Positions 8,666-18,322 of a DNA stretch of 64,000 nt are shown here, in pieces. The DNA comes from Tunicatimonas sp964551335. Lineage in GTDB: Bacteria > Bacteroidota > Bacteroidia > Cytophagales > Cyclobacteriaceae. A program made the translations under genes and the position numbers. Under the pieces are notes generated by a model. The model saw nothing but the letters and a program-made list of their open reading frames with translations, had not been told where the DNA came from and ran no database searches. Numbering within the stretch: the stretch's first letter is position 1; each line of letters starts with the position of its first letter. The DNA is taken from assembly GCA_964551335.1 (NCBI GenBank), contig CAZKCO010000022.1:1-64000 (forward strand), given 5' to 3'.

Positions 8666-10006
8666 TCAAAATGTTATGCCGGTAGCTGTATTGCCTTGTA
8701 TTGCATCCCAGCGCAACGAGGCATCTTCTACTTGTTGAAGCGACCCGCAATTGGTGTGCGGTTCAGGAGGTTTGAAGGCTACTGAACCAGCACTATCAGT
8801 ATAAAATCCCCAGGAAACACATCCTGCTACCCATTGCTTGCCTGAAGCATCTTCACAAACCGCGCAGGTACGAAATTCCTTCCCAGTATTTGTCTCGGCT
8901 ATTTCATAGCTTGGTGAATCCCATAGTACAGCTGGGCTAGCAGCGGAGCCTTCCTTTGAAGCATGCGTTAATCCTGAATAAAATGGGTCTTGAGTGTTAT
9001 TTACTGTATCAATTCTCCATCCTCTTGAGGCAGCATTTGGGTCTCCCCATCCAGAACGAGCTTGCCGCGTCGGGTCGTCTGGGTCAGTTGCTTGCATATT
9101 TCCCTGAGAGCTTTTTGTTACATTTTGTATGACCTGTATGATTCGCATCTTGGTACAGTTGCCGGACGGTTGGGTTTCACTGTATGAAATTTCAATTTTA
9201 ACGTAGATTCCCTTTTGCTCAATACTTTTTCCATTCAATTGATACGGGTAGGTACCAGTATAAGCCTTTGGAAAGCTAAATACCAGGTTATACGGCCCAC
9301 ATACGGCGAAATATTTTTTCCCCATAATCGCATCCTGAGTCAGTGACTGTCTTGCAAATCCTCTATCCAAACCGGCCAAGCTCTCATAGTACGGATCTGT
9401 CGTGCGCTGCACGCGCTTGGAATGCACTGTCACATTCTGCTGTACCACGTGGGTTAGCTCGTGGGCTAATAGTCTCTTACCACTTGGAGTCTCGGGAGCA
9501 TATTGCCCCGCATTAAACACAATGCTATTTCCGGAGGTGTAGGCTAATGCATTAATAGCCTGGGCAGATTTTGTGGCCAACGATCCAGTGTGGATTTTCA
9601 CGGCTGAAAAATCATAACCTATCCGTTCTTCCATTAATGAACGTGTATTTGTATCAAGGGGGGTACTCGTCGATTGAAGTGCCTCACTAACGATAGACGG
9701 CGCCTCGTTGGTTGTATCGGTACCTTTTCCCTCTTTTCGCTGGACCTTTTCTTCTTCGCAGGCCGAGCACATTCTCTGTATCCTGACCGGTGATATTTTC
9801 CGTTGTACTAAAGTACTCTTTCCATCACCCATACGCATTACTTGATCGGCTACGGCATCAGCTTCCTTCTCATAAACATCATCCGTCAGGCCAATGGTGA
9901 GTTTAGGTTGAAAGAATAATTGGTGCCCCCCCTCCTTCTTCGGTCCTCCGAAATAGGGGTTCTTATCTACACTTTTTTGAGAGTTTGAAGTTACAAATGA
10001 TTTCAT
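8666..10006 (-). CDS. eCIS cargo: DUF4157 core with unknown C-terminal domain
   Basis: Candidate effector of 446 residues from the chosen ATG; an ATG 21 bases earlier (10027) is also open and would overlap the tape-measure gene by 10 bases. FFQPKL lies at 31-36, a CSACEEE segment near 80-86 and the core HELTH at 182-186. The C-terminal 230 residues have no motif I recognise: a beta-rich segment, several Trp and Cys residues (TCAVCEDASG, WVAGCVSWGF) and no HExxH. It is the first cargo gene after the tape measure. A toxin or binding function for the C-terminal part is inference. Confidence 0.78.
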   Translation of the reverse strand: MKSFVTSNSQKSVDKNPYFGGPKKEGGHQLFFQPKLTIGLTDDVYEKEADAVADQVMRMGDGKSTLVQRKISPVRIQRMCSACEEEKVQRKEGKGTDTTNEAPSIVSEALQSTSTPLDTNTRSLMEERIGYDFSAVKIHTGSLATKSAQAINALAYTSGNSIVFNAGQYAPETPSGKRLLAHELTHVVQQNVTVHSKRVQRTTDPYYESLAGLDRGFARQSLTQDAIMGKKYFAVCGPYNLVFSFPKAYTGTYPYQLNGKSIEQKGIYVKIEISYSETQPSGNCTKMRIIQVIQNVTKSSQGNMQATDPDDPTRQARSGWGDPNAASRGWRIDTVNNTQDPFYSGLTHASKEGSAASPAVLWDSPSYEIAETNTGKEFRTCAVCEDASGKQWVAGCVSWGFYTDSAGSVAFKPPEPHTNCGSLQQVEDASLRWDAIQGNTATGITF

Positions 10007-10017
10007 ATTCACAGTTT

Positions 10018-11538
10018 TTAGGCCCATTCCACGCTGAGAATCTCATCCATCCAGGGAGTTTTGATAGTAGAAAACCCCCACGGAATTTTATCTAATAGTA
10101 TATCAAATGCCTTTTGCTCTACCTGCAAGAGCCAGCCAGATTCTTTTTGGATTATTTTCCCTTCTCTCTGTAAGAAAGTAGTTTGCAGTCCCGGAACGCT
10201 GGTGTTTTTCAGAGCTCGCCAGTGGTTAATCACCGCTTGGAGCAGGTCGGCCGCTTCAGTTTGTTCAAACGCACTTAGCTTAGTGTCTACAGGAAGCGAA
10301 GTGTCCAGTGGATACCCCGTCAGCAGTTTATTAAGAAACAGATCAAATTCAGGATACTCGTCACCTCCGGTAACTAAGTATTGGGTCAGTAACAAGGATC
10401 TGGCGTGCGTCTCCTCTGAAACCCATCCGCTCTTATCTTTGTAACCCACGTTCTCAAACAAACTACTTAAAAAGGGATGCAGCAGCACCAGGCCGGCATT
10501 GGTAATGTAAACTGGGTTTTCTTCATCCGCCACAATCCTACTACGTTCTTTACTGAGTTCTGCCCCGGGAAGCTGATCCTTCTCTTGATGAATACTGCTA
10601 CCGACTGCGCTACCTTGTATCCACTCTTCCTCGTGTTGGCTAATGTAGCGGATAATCCGGCTTTCCTCCGGGGTGAATTGTAGGTCTGGCCGGGCATGGA
10701 CCAAGCTTAGCAATGACGTGCGCTCCCGCTGGGTCATAAGCGTTAGTATCTCTCGAGTAACTACTGCCGTACCCATCTCAGGGTCTACTACCGAATTTTT
10801 TTCCAAAGCACGGCAAATTGCTCGGAAGAAAAGACTCTGTTGTCTGAAAGAGGGTATACCCAGCCTCGAGAAAATGCGATGCCAGCTCCGTTTAAGCTTT
10901 CTAAGGGTTGCCGAACTTGCCTTGTCCTTACTGACGATAGCAAAAACAGTATCTTCTCCAAAATGGTAAACTAAACGTTCCAGAGCGACCTCACTAGTGA
11001 AAACCATCTCTTTCACCGATTGTATAAAAGTAAAGGAAGTCATTAGCTGAGTAAACTGCTGCCGAAGGTCTACCTGGCTTCGTAGAGTGGCATACCAAGG
11101 TAGTACTCCGTGCTGCAAAAAATAGAGTAACGTCTCCGCTTCTTCACCAGCTTCCCGTATGATGCCCCCCTTACTTTTCACCTCTGAACTCGAATCGATG
11201 AATGACACCTCGTGTTGTTCCGGCTCCCCTCCTTTCTTACCAGTATTTTTTGCTACTAAAACTTCATCCAGGTACTGACGTAACCGCCTGATTACTGTTT
11301 CTACTAGCCTGTCCTCCCAATCTTCTCCGTCCAATTGCCCGGCATCTACGTACAACTGATCAATACTGAAGATCTGTTTTGAGGTGATTTTTTGGTCAAA
11401 CAGTTTCTCCATGGCAGGCAGCAGTTTGCTCTTACAAACCTCAGCGAGGCGGTTTTTGCACTCAAAAGCATCTTCCGGGTTCTCGAAGGCAACCTCTACT
11501 CGCTGCGTTCTGATCATATGGGGGCGAATCCTTGCCAT
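10018..11538 (-). CDS. Contractile injection system tape-measure protein (Afp14-like)
   Basis: 506-residue protein matching the CIS tape-measure family, which sets particle length in the tube lumen. The N-terminus (about 1-100) has the family pattern of an IRTQRVEVAF strand followed by a helical region with paired aromatics. A conserved hydrophobic segment near 320-345 (YITNAGLVLLHPFLSSLF) is typical. Its start codon overlaps the stop of the upstream 1247-residue gene by one base (TAATG), so the two are translationally coupled. The length is short relative to Afp14, which would suggest a shorter tube if length scales with this protein. Confidence 0.88.
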   Translation of the reverse strand: MARIRPHMIRTQRVEVAFENPEDAFECKNRLAEVCKSKLLPAMEKLFDQKITSKQIFSIDQLYVDAGQLDGEDWEDRLVETVIRRLRQYLDEVLVAKNTGKKGGEPEQHEVSFIDSSSEVKSKGGIIREAGEEAETLLYFLQHGVLPWYATLRSQVDLRQQFTQLMTSFTFIQSVKEMVFTSEVALERLVYHFGEDTVFAIVSKDKASSATLRKLKRSWHRIFSRLGIPSFRQQSLFFRAICRALEKNSVVDPEMGTAVVTREILTLMTQRERTSLLSLVHARPDLQFTPEESRIIRYISQHEEEWIQGSAVGSSIHQEKDQLPGAELSKERSRIVADEENPVYITNAGLVLLHPFLSSLFENVGYKDKSGWVSEETHARSLLLTQYLVTGGDEYPEFDLFLNKLLTGYPLDTSLPVDTKLSAFEQTEAADLLQAVINHWRALKNTSVPGLQTTFLQREGKIIQKESGWLLQVEQKAFDILLDKIPWGFSTIKTPWMDEILSVEWA

Positions 11539-14500
11539 TATTCTTCGGTTTCGTTATCAAACTCACCCTGGTTTACGTGTTTGAAGAATATAGCCTCGGT
11601 TAGTTTTAATTCCTTCGCATCCCGGCAGTTGCCCGAAGGAAGCTGATGATTAACTGTCAAAGTAATGAGAATGGTCTGCCCCGGAATGATCTTTAGTTCT
11701 TGCAGTGAGAGAGTAACTTCTCTCCTTTCAAAAGAGTAACTCAGTTCTTCCTGCACTACTTTCCATTCATATTGGGTGGCATCTTCCTGCTTGGCCCGTA
11801 GGGTAAGCAGAAAATCATTCTCGGCCTGCTTAATATTCATGACAAAAGAAGCATCGGGGACCACCACTCGCACATCAAGGCTGATACCCTGGTATTCCAA
11901 CCGAAAATCTTTGGAGCTTCCAATTCGGTGTCTGTTGGGCTTAAAGAATAACCGGTTATTGTCCTCATCTAGGTTAAGTATAAGTCTATCCTCATTCGTG
12001 ATACTTTCCACCTTATCCGGGAAGGGGTGAATGGTAAAATCGTATTCCTTAGCGTCATTAACGCAGAATATTTTGGGTAAAAGATCAAACGCTTCCTCCC
12101 GCGGCTTTTTCAGTGTGATCTTCTCCTCCATCACCGCGGTACAGGGAGGGTCATCCACCGTAAGCACCACGGTAAAGGACTGTTCCTCATCGTCCAACTG
12201 ATAAGTATGCTTCGGAAACTGTTCGTTGGAAGTATTCCCATCGCCGAAATCCCACAGTACTTCCCGGTCCTCCTGCGGTGGCACGGGAGAGAATAGTACC
12301 GTCAACCCATCTTCCAGTACCTGGAACTTGAATTTTACCTCAAACCCGCCCACTATTTTCACGTCAGTACTGGTACTGCGCCCATCGGGTAAGGTATAGG
12401 TAAGCGTATTAATACCCGGACTGATACCCTTGGGAGAAAATTCAAACTGCCCTTCGGTTACTCCGCCCTGAGATGCTTTGAGCGTTCCGCCCTGAGGAGA
12501 AACATTTACCGGATAAACTTTCTCATCGTTGTTGCAAAACTCAGTGGGCTGTAGGTTAATTGACAGTACATCCTCCGGAGTTTTAGGCACTACGTACGCG
12601 ATAGGTGGGCAATCGGAACAGCAGATATAAGGTAGATAGAAATCGGCAATTACGGCCTGTTCCGGTATCCGGAAGCGAGGGGGCTCGGGTTCGGGAGGAA
12701 CTGCTACCAAAATATTCTTGATATTGTTTTTGGTTTCTTCGTCCAGATCCTGGCAGGTATTGACAAATTTGCCGAGGGCTGACTCAAACTTCTTCAATAG
12801 TTGAGGGTCCTGCACGTACGATGTTTTGATCAATTCATTAAGATTAGTTATCTCACGATTACCTACCTTGAAAGCAGATACCGAACCGGGTAGATCAGCT
12901 ACCAGGCGATCAATAGAAGATAAATCTGCTACCAACCTGCGGGGAGGGGTTTCGTGGTACACCAGTATGAAAGTGCCTCCCCGGGGCACTCCGGCTTTGT
13001 GCTCCATGCCCGGACGCTTCTTAAAGTAATTCAGGAAATTGGTAAGCAGTTGCAGTTCGCGCTTTCGACGTTCGTACTCTTCCCGAAGTGCTTCCAGTCT
13101 TTCGTGCAGGCAAAGGTGCCTTAGATCGCGAATACTGAGAGCAAAATCATAAAAACCAATAGCTTTCAACTGTTTGATCAGGGAGTTTTCATTGTCACTC
13201 TGCCGGTCAATCCGCTCTAGTTCCTCCCCGATGTCGGCTAGCTCCTTAACAATCTCCGTAAACGCCCGGTATCTAGCCGAAAATACAGCGGTGTCGAAAT
13301 CATCCAGCGGTTGGTTCAATGAGACCGCAAAGGTATTTTCTACGGTATCAATAAAATAAAATACGTAAGCGTAGATTAGAAACAGAGGATTAACAGCAGC
13401 ACTAGACAACGTTACGCGGGAAGTACGATTACCAAGAGAGGGTTTCGTAAAAAACACCCCGTTCTTTACGGCGTTAAGGTAAGCCTCGCCTACGCTACCT
13501 TTATCAATGGTGCATTGGGTACGCATAAAATCTCCGCGCACATATTCAGCCGTACGGAGGTTAGCAATATTTCGAATTGCACTGAATTGCCCGACTCTAA
13601 AAGTGGTAAACGGTTGATTAGGATTATCGGGGCTAACGTCCCCGGAAATATCCCCCACCACCCTATCAAAGGTGATTTGGTAGGGCATTTTACCAGCCCG
13701 GCACTCAAAATCGCCTAGTTTACACCGTAGCTCCGCCAGCAGTACCTGATAGATTGATTCCAGATCATTGAACTGACAGTCGTGTTCTTTAGCGTCGAGA
13801 AAAGCGGAAACAGTTGCGGTAGACAGCGCCACTACATCGAAAGGCAAATTAAACTGATCGCGCTGATTGACTACGGTGGTTAAAGCCCGGGTAAAAGGCT
13901 TCCCGATGTGCCCTTCAATCCGGAAGAAGTTATAGGCCTCAATGTCGTATTTCAGCGGGGAAACTACGGCATCAGTAGTGCTGTATTGAGCAGCGTTGTA
14001 AGATAGGTTATTTTTAGATTCGCCTCGCCTCGTTTTTTCCCAGCTCCATACCGGATAAGCTTCCAACGGACGGTAGTAGTAAGGAATACATCGGTCGGAT
14101 AGCGGCTTATCGTAGTACCGACTGGGGGTTATTCTTACCGGAGCATTGAAGAAGGTATTGGCGTTAGGTATGTTGTACTGGTTAACAATGGTTTTTAATC
14201 GTTGGAAAAGCAACTGAATCTCGGGCAAGCGATCCTGCTGTTCGTTGAACAGAGGCGAATAGATAAAGTAATGACGGTACTTAGACTTAGCATCCACCGC
14301 TGTATTCTTAGTGGCTTCGCCCAGCATGAGGTGTAGCGGAAACAGGGCCTCGTCCGGGCAGCAGACGGCCCGCACATCAACAATTTTATACCGAAATTCG
14401 TCGTAGGCTTTGATGATGTCGTCTATCCAATCGTAGAAGTACTGGATAAATAAGGGATTAGCCACTTTGATAAAGGACAACCGGTCTTTAAAAGCATTGA

Positions 14501-15281
14501 ATACATTACCGAACGGATTACTGGCTTCTCCTAGCAACGGGTGATAGTACAGATAACAGAAGTTGAGAGCCTCGGCCACCTGCTTCAGGGTATTTTCGTC
14601 TACGAGTTCAAGAAAAGCGTTGAGTACATCATTGGTATTCTTCAAGTCTGCTACCGGAACATTGAAGCGTTTTAGCGCAATGGCCGGCAAGTTACTAGGA
14701 GCTATCGGTTGGCTCACTCCGTTCAGGGGCCGCTCGCCACTGCCGCCCATAAAGATATCCAAGTCTTCTCGCTCTACCAGCAGCGGTTTTACGTCGAATT
14801 TTATTTCATCTCCCTTATCATCACAGTCTACGTCAATACAATTTTTTAGCGGGATCTCTTTCATCTCCAGCAGTAGCACTACCACCTTAGTGCTCATGAA
14901 GACAGGGGCGTTTTTGATGAACTCAGCGTCGTCAAACTCCAGCGAATCTTCGGTATTGAGCAATTCGTGCATCCGCCAGGTTTCGTAAACCGGTTTGTGT
15001 TTGGGAGAAAAATATTCGGGCAGATCGTAGGGGCGATAATGGGTATAGGTGGCTTCGCTCTGTACTACAAGATAGCCTTCGGAGGTGACCCCGCATCCCT
15101 TAGATACCACAATCTGTTCGGTGGATGCTTTTATCTCCAATCCGCACACAATACCGATACCGATCAGTTTGTTGCGGGTCAATCGGTCCTGTTCGTCGAG
15201 GTAGTTAACAATTTCGTTGAGATGATCGGCGGTTAAAACCTGGTCGGCGACGAATACAGGATAGGTATTAAACTCTATCAT
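11538..15281 (-). CDS. Large PKD-domain protein in the Afp13 position of the eCIS
   Basis: 1247-residue protein with no full-length family I can name. The N-terminal segment (VFVADQVLTADHLNEIVNYL) resembles the attachment end of tail and baseplate-associated proteins. A long, mostly helical body with coiled-coil-like stretches (about 620-780) follows, then a proline-rich linker and beta domains, with a clear PKD motif VLWDFGDG at 1008-1015. It sits between the second baseplate gene and the tape measure, where Afp/PVC clusters encode the tail fibre. I infer an exterior fibre, receptor-binding or cage component. There is no signal peptide, as expected for a cytoplasm-assembled particle. Confidence 0.75.
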   Translation of the reverse strand: MIEFNTYPVFVADQVLTADHLNEIVNYLDEQDRLTRNKLIGIGIVCGLEIKASTEQIVVSKGCGVTSEGYLVVQSEATYTHYRPYDLPEYFSPKHKPVYETWRMHELLNTEDSLEFDDAEFIKNAPVFMSTKVVVLLLEMKEIPLKNCIDVDCDDKGDEIKFDVKPLLVEREDLDIFMGGSGERPLNGVSQPIAPSNLPAIALKRFNVPVADLKNTNDVLNAFLELVDENTLKQVAEALNFCYLYYHPLLGEASNPFGNVFNAFKDRLSFIKVANPLFIQYFYDWIDDIIKAYDEFRYKIVDVRAVCCPDEALFPLHLMLGEATKNTAVDAKSKYRHYFIYSPLFNEQQDRLPEIQLLFQRLKTIVNQYNIPNANTFFNAPVRITPSRYYDKPLSDRCIPYYYRPLEAYPVWSWEKTRRGESKNNLSYNAAQYSTTDAVVSPLKYDIEAYNFFRIEGHIGKPFTRALTTVVNQRDQFNLPFDVVALSTATVSAFLDAKEHDCQFNDLESIYQVLLAELRCKLGDFECRAGKMPYQITFDRVVGDISGDVSPDNPNQPFTTFRVGQFSAIRNIANLRTAEYVRGDFMRTQCTIDKGSVGEAYLNAVKNGVFFTKPSLGNRTSRVTLSSAAVNPLFLIYAYVFYFIDTVENTFAVSLNQPLDDFDTAVFSARYRAFTEIVKELADIGEELERIDRQSDNENSLIKQLKAIGFYDFALSIRDLRHLCLHERLEALREEYERRKRELQLLTNFLNYFKKRPGMEHKAGVPRGGTFILVYHETPPRRLVADLSSIDRLVADLPGSVSAFKVGNREITNLNELIKTSYVQDPQLLKKFESALGKFVNTCQDLDEETKNNIKNILVAVPPEPEPPRFRIPEQAVIADFYLPYICCSDCPPIAYVVPKTPEDVLSINLQPTEFCNNDEKVYPVNVSPQGGTLKASQGGVTEGQFEFSPKGISPGINTLTYTLPDGRSTSTDVKIVGGFEVKFKFQVLEDGLTVLFSPVPPQEDREVLWDFGDGNTSNEQFPKHTYQLDDEEQSFTVVLTVDDPPCTAVMEEKITLKKPREEAFDLLPKIFCVNDAKEYDFTIHPFPDKVESITNEDRLILNLDEDNNRLFFKPNRHRIGSSKDFRLEYQGISLDVRVVVPDASFVMNIKQAENDFLLTLRAKQEDATQYEWKVVQEELSYSFERREVTLSLQELKIIPGQTILITLTVNHQLPSGNCRDAKELKLTEAIFFKHVNQGEFDNETEE

Positions 15282-15286
15282 GAGTA

Positions 15287-18200
15287 TTAGATTTTATTAG
15301 TTCCTAAGATGGTATTGTTTAGTAAAACCGGATTGGTAGTCCCTTCATCACAATCGTGTAACCGCGCTTCGGGGTACTCGCTGTGGATATCCGTAAGCAG
15401 GGCAATAAGTTGGTTACTAGCTAAACGCAAAGCTTCTTGCTTGCTTTCTTTGGGAGTTAGATCGGCTTCATAATCAGCCAATGCTTCCATCCATGCTTTA
15501 TAGGCCCGCTCAAAGCTGTTCATCAAGGTATTGTTTACCCAACATACCTTAATCATGCAGTGGGCGGGCGCTTCGGTTCGGGCTAGGGTCTCGAAGTAGC
15601 CCCTGAATTCCATGCTCTGAAAACGCGTATGCCAGTAGGGCAACACCAGGGTGAGGCGGAAAGAATAAGGATCTTCCTCGCCACAGAACTGGCAATTTTC
15701 GCCCAGGCAAACGGTAAACAGTTGATAAGTATCTTCCGGCTCTTCTCCGGGTACGGCGGGCGGTGCAAACCGGGGCCGGAGCAAAATATGCTCGACCAGA
15801 TGCAGACCTTCATCCGGACAGTCCTCAGCCATCATTGCGGAGGTTGTCTCGATGGCGTCATCACGGGTGGTTTGGTCAGGATAGATAGTCCCGCTTACGG
15901 CTAACGGATTACTACTTTCATCTACCACCTCAAAGGAAAACTGGTCAGCAGCAATATCTCTAGGTTGGTAAGCGGAAGCATCCGCCAGTACCTCGCTAAG
16001 CTTGAGGCTTACTTTGTCAATTTCGGGATAGGTATCGTATTCTTTAGAAGATTTGAGGAGAACACTGCCGGTTTCATCTTTTATCTCAAAGAAGTACTTC
16101 GGGGGGGTGTCCTCCGTTCTTTGGATCTCAATGGTTTTCAGGCAAAACAGAAACCGGCGGGTAAAGTCATCGATGCCAGCCAGCCGGGCCAATCGTTTCT
16201 CCAGACCGGATACATTATCGGTATCCCAGGCCGGTTGGAGGTAATCAAAGGCTTTGCCTCTTTCCCGGCTAATTACCGGATAGTCTTTCAGAAAGGCGAT
16301 TTTGTCGTTGATAAGCTCTTGGGTATCTATTTCGTCGTATTCATCGGCATTCCGGTAAGCATATAGCATCAGCACGTATTCGTTAAACGACTCGGCAAAA
16401 CGGGCAATGAGGTGATCCAGAAAGCGATTTCGCCGGTCGTAAAACAAATCCTGATCTTCAAACAGCAGCTCTCTTCCCTTCTTTACTGCATCCGAGTCGG
16501 TGGGGTCGGGAGTGCTTAGTATCCTTTCCAGCTCGGTGGGGTTCACGTAGATATTTTCCAGGTCTCTGACTTCGTTCAGATACTGACCAAAATAGGTTTG
16601 GGTGACAGCCGCATCCAAAGAGAACAAGTCGCTGGCGTGGGCCAGTTGGGAGAAGAAGTTAGCCAGGATTTGATCGTAGAATTGCAGGTAGGCTTTCAGT
16701 TGCTTAGCCTGAGCTTTACGCTCCGAGGTGGCAGAATTCGGCAGGCCAAACTTACCGATAGCGTAAGTCATGGGAAACTCATACTGTACCGACGCAAAAT
16801 CTTCCGGATGGCGGTAAGTGCCCTTGGGGATTTTAAAATCGTCGGCGGTCCCCTTCAGCTTGTTGCGACTCTCCCTCCCACGCAGAAACTTCAGCGTGTC
16901 CAGTGTTTCATCCATTCTGGCCCGAAAGGGTAGCCTGCCTTTGAAAAATAATACCTTGGACCGGAAGATATTCAGAACGGGTTTGCAGCCACCTTCAATG
17001 TTTAGACACCAGCGTTCGCTGGGTAATACCGCTTTGCCTTCCTCACTGTATTTGGTAAGCAGTACGTTTTTTACCGCTAGCACCCCCTCAATATCCATAA
17101 TGAAGTTGATGATATCGGAAACAATGATCCGGGAGCGGAGCTGGGTAGCTTTTAGTTCGTCGGTTTTCAGAAAGCCATGCTGGAGAATGGGTCCCTCGAA
17201 GATCTGTTCCGAAGGAATTCCTTCGTCCACTAGCTCCTTCAGGGTATAGAACTTTATTTCTGGGTTCAGATAATTCTCCAGCTCGAATAATACGGTAGCG
17301 TACACTTCTTCAATATCGGTATCGGCACTCACTTCAATATCGGCGCAGAATGCTACTTCCTGAGTGCAAATGGTCTCCGGAGGAAGAAAATCTTCGCTTA
17401 GGTTACGGTGAGCGTGTAACGTACTTTTGGCTTGGGTAAGAATACCGATGACCTTTTCAATCTTTTTCTGGTACAGGGAGAATATTTCAGTTACCTGCAC
17501 CGGATCGTTCAGCTGGTTGGTGGTCGGAGCTTCCAGGGATGAAATTTCCTTTCGGAGCAGAATCAATGCATCAAACGTGAGGGTTCTGGTTTCGGAGGAA
17601 TCAGAAACATCAAAGCTTACCGCCCAGCGGTCGTTGGCAAACGCTACCAGAATATTGGCAATGGTGGTAGTATCGGCGTTGAGAATAAATTCATAATCCG
17701 TTTCGTTCCAGTGGGGAAAGAGTAACTGAAACTTAATGTCCAGCAGTTCTTCTACCGCAAACTGATAAATGAGATTTCCGGTATTCAGGTCACCAAATTC
17801 GTCGGTTTCTTCCAAATTCAACACCACCTGATACAGTCCGTGCAACTTCACCGGATGTTCGGTAGGGGTGTAGGTCAGTATGTCTTTTTTACAATTGGCG
17901 TAGAGAAGCACTTCCTGATCCGGCTCACCAATCATATTAAAGTCTGCGTCCCGGTAAGGATACAGCCAGGCGTTTTTAATCCCGACAATATCCACCAGCA
18001 GTTTTCGGTAGTCCTCTACGGTGAGCGGTTCGGCAGTAAGAATATTTTTAGCGGAGAAGAAAGCCTGGTTGCCATCAATGGAGCCATCGGGGGCGGCCAT
18101 CAGATCTTTCGTATCAAAATCAGTACGATAGCCTAATTCGGTAATAGCGTAGCACAGAGCCTCCAGTATGGTAACGCCCGGATCGTGGGAGTTATAGTCA

Positions 18201-18322
18201 GTCCAGAAGGCACTAGCCAGCTCTTCAATGTACTTCAGCCCTTCGGCTCGGAGGAAACTAAAATCCTGACCTGGGGGTAGTGTGCGGGTTTTATCGATAT
18301 ATAGTTGATCTTCCGTTAGCAT
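15287..18322 (-). CDS. eCIS baseplate protein, Afp12-like
   Basis: 1011-residue baseplate component. Near the N-terminus (about 35-65) is the signature FWTDYNSHDPGVTILEALCYAITELGYR region (shown here only in part: DPGVTILEALCYAITELGYR), which is shared by the baseplate J/gp7-type wedge proteins of contractile systems. The remainder is long and mostly beta with a cysteine cluster near 890 (CLGENCQFC). Its start overlaps the stop of the upstream gene by 7 bases. I assign it to the Afp12 role because it follows the larger J-type protein; the two roles could be exchanged. The size is in line with enlarged baseplates of Bacteroidota eCIS such as AlgoCIS. Confidence 0.82.
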   Translation of the reverse strand: MLTEDQLYIDKTRTLPPGQDFSFLRAEGLKYIEELASAFWTDYNSHDPGVTILEALCYAITELGYRTDFDTKDLMAAPDGSIDGNQAFFSAKNILTAEPLTVEDYRKLLVDIVGIKNAWLYPYRDADFNMIGEPDQEVLLYANCKKDILTYTPTEHPVKLHGLYQVVLNLEETDEFGDLNTGNLIYQFAVEELLDIKFQLLFPHWNETDYEFILNADTTTIANILVAFANDRWAVSFDVSDSSETRTLTFDALILLRKEISSLEAPTTNQLNDPVQVTEIFSLYQKKIEKVIGILTQAKSTLHAHRNLSEDFLPPETICTQEVAFCADIEVSADTDIEEVYATVLFELENYLNPEIKFYTLKELVDEGIPSEQIFEGPILQHGFLKTDELKATQLRSRIIVSDIINFIMDIEGVLAVKNVLLTKYSEEGKAVLPSERWCLNIEGGCKPVLNIFRSKVLFFKGRLPFRARMDETLDTLKFLRGRESRNKLKGTADDFKIPKGTYRHPEDFASVQYEFPMTYAIGKFGLPNSATSERKAQAKQLKAYLQFYDQILANFFSQLAHASDLFSLDAAVTQTYFGQYLNEVRDLENIYVNPTELERILSTPDPTDSDAVKKGRELLFEDQDLFYDRRNRFLDHLIARFAESFNEYVLMLYAYRNADEYDEIDTQELINDKIAFLKDYPVISRERGKAFDYLQPAWDTDNVSGLEKRLARLAGIDDFTRRFLFCLKTIEIQRTEDTPPKYFFEIKDETGSVLLKSSKEYDTYPEIDKVSLKLSEVLADASAYQPRDIAADQFSFEVVDESSNPLAVSGTIYPDQTTRDDAIETTSAMMAEDCPDEGLHLVEHILLRPRFAPPAVPGEEPEDTYQLFTVCLGENCQFCGEEDPYSFRLTLVLPYWHTRFQSMEFRGYFETLARTEAPAHCMIKVCWVNNTLMNSFERAYKAWMEALADYEADLTPKESKQEALRLASNQLIALLTDIHSEYPEARLHDCDEGTTNPVLLNNTILGTNKI

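Noticed and set aside
5619..10006. HELTH in DUF4157 as the active toxin protease
   Set aside because: The motif is common to all cores, including cargo with different C-terminal domains, so I treat it as part of the carrier core and not as the specific activity.
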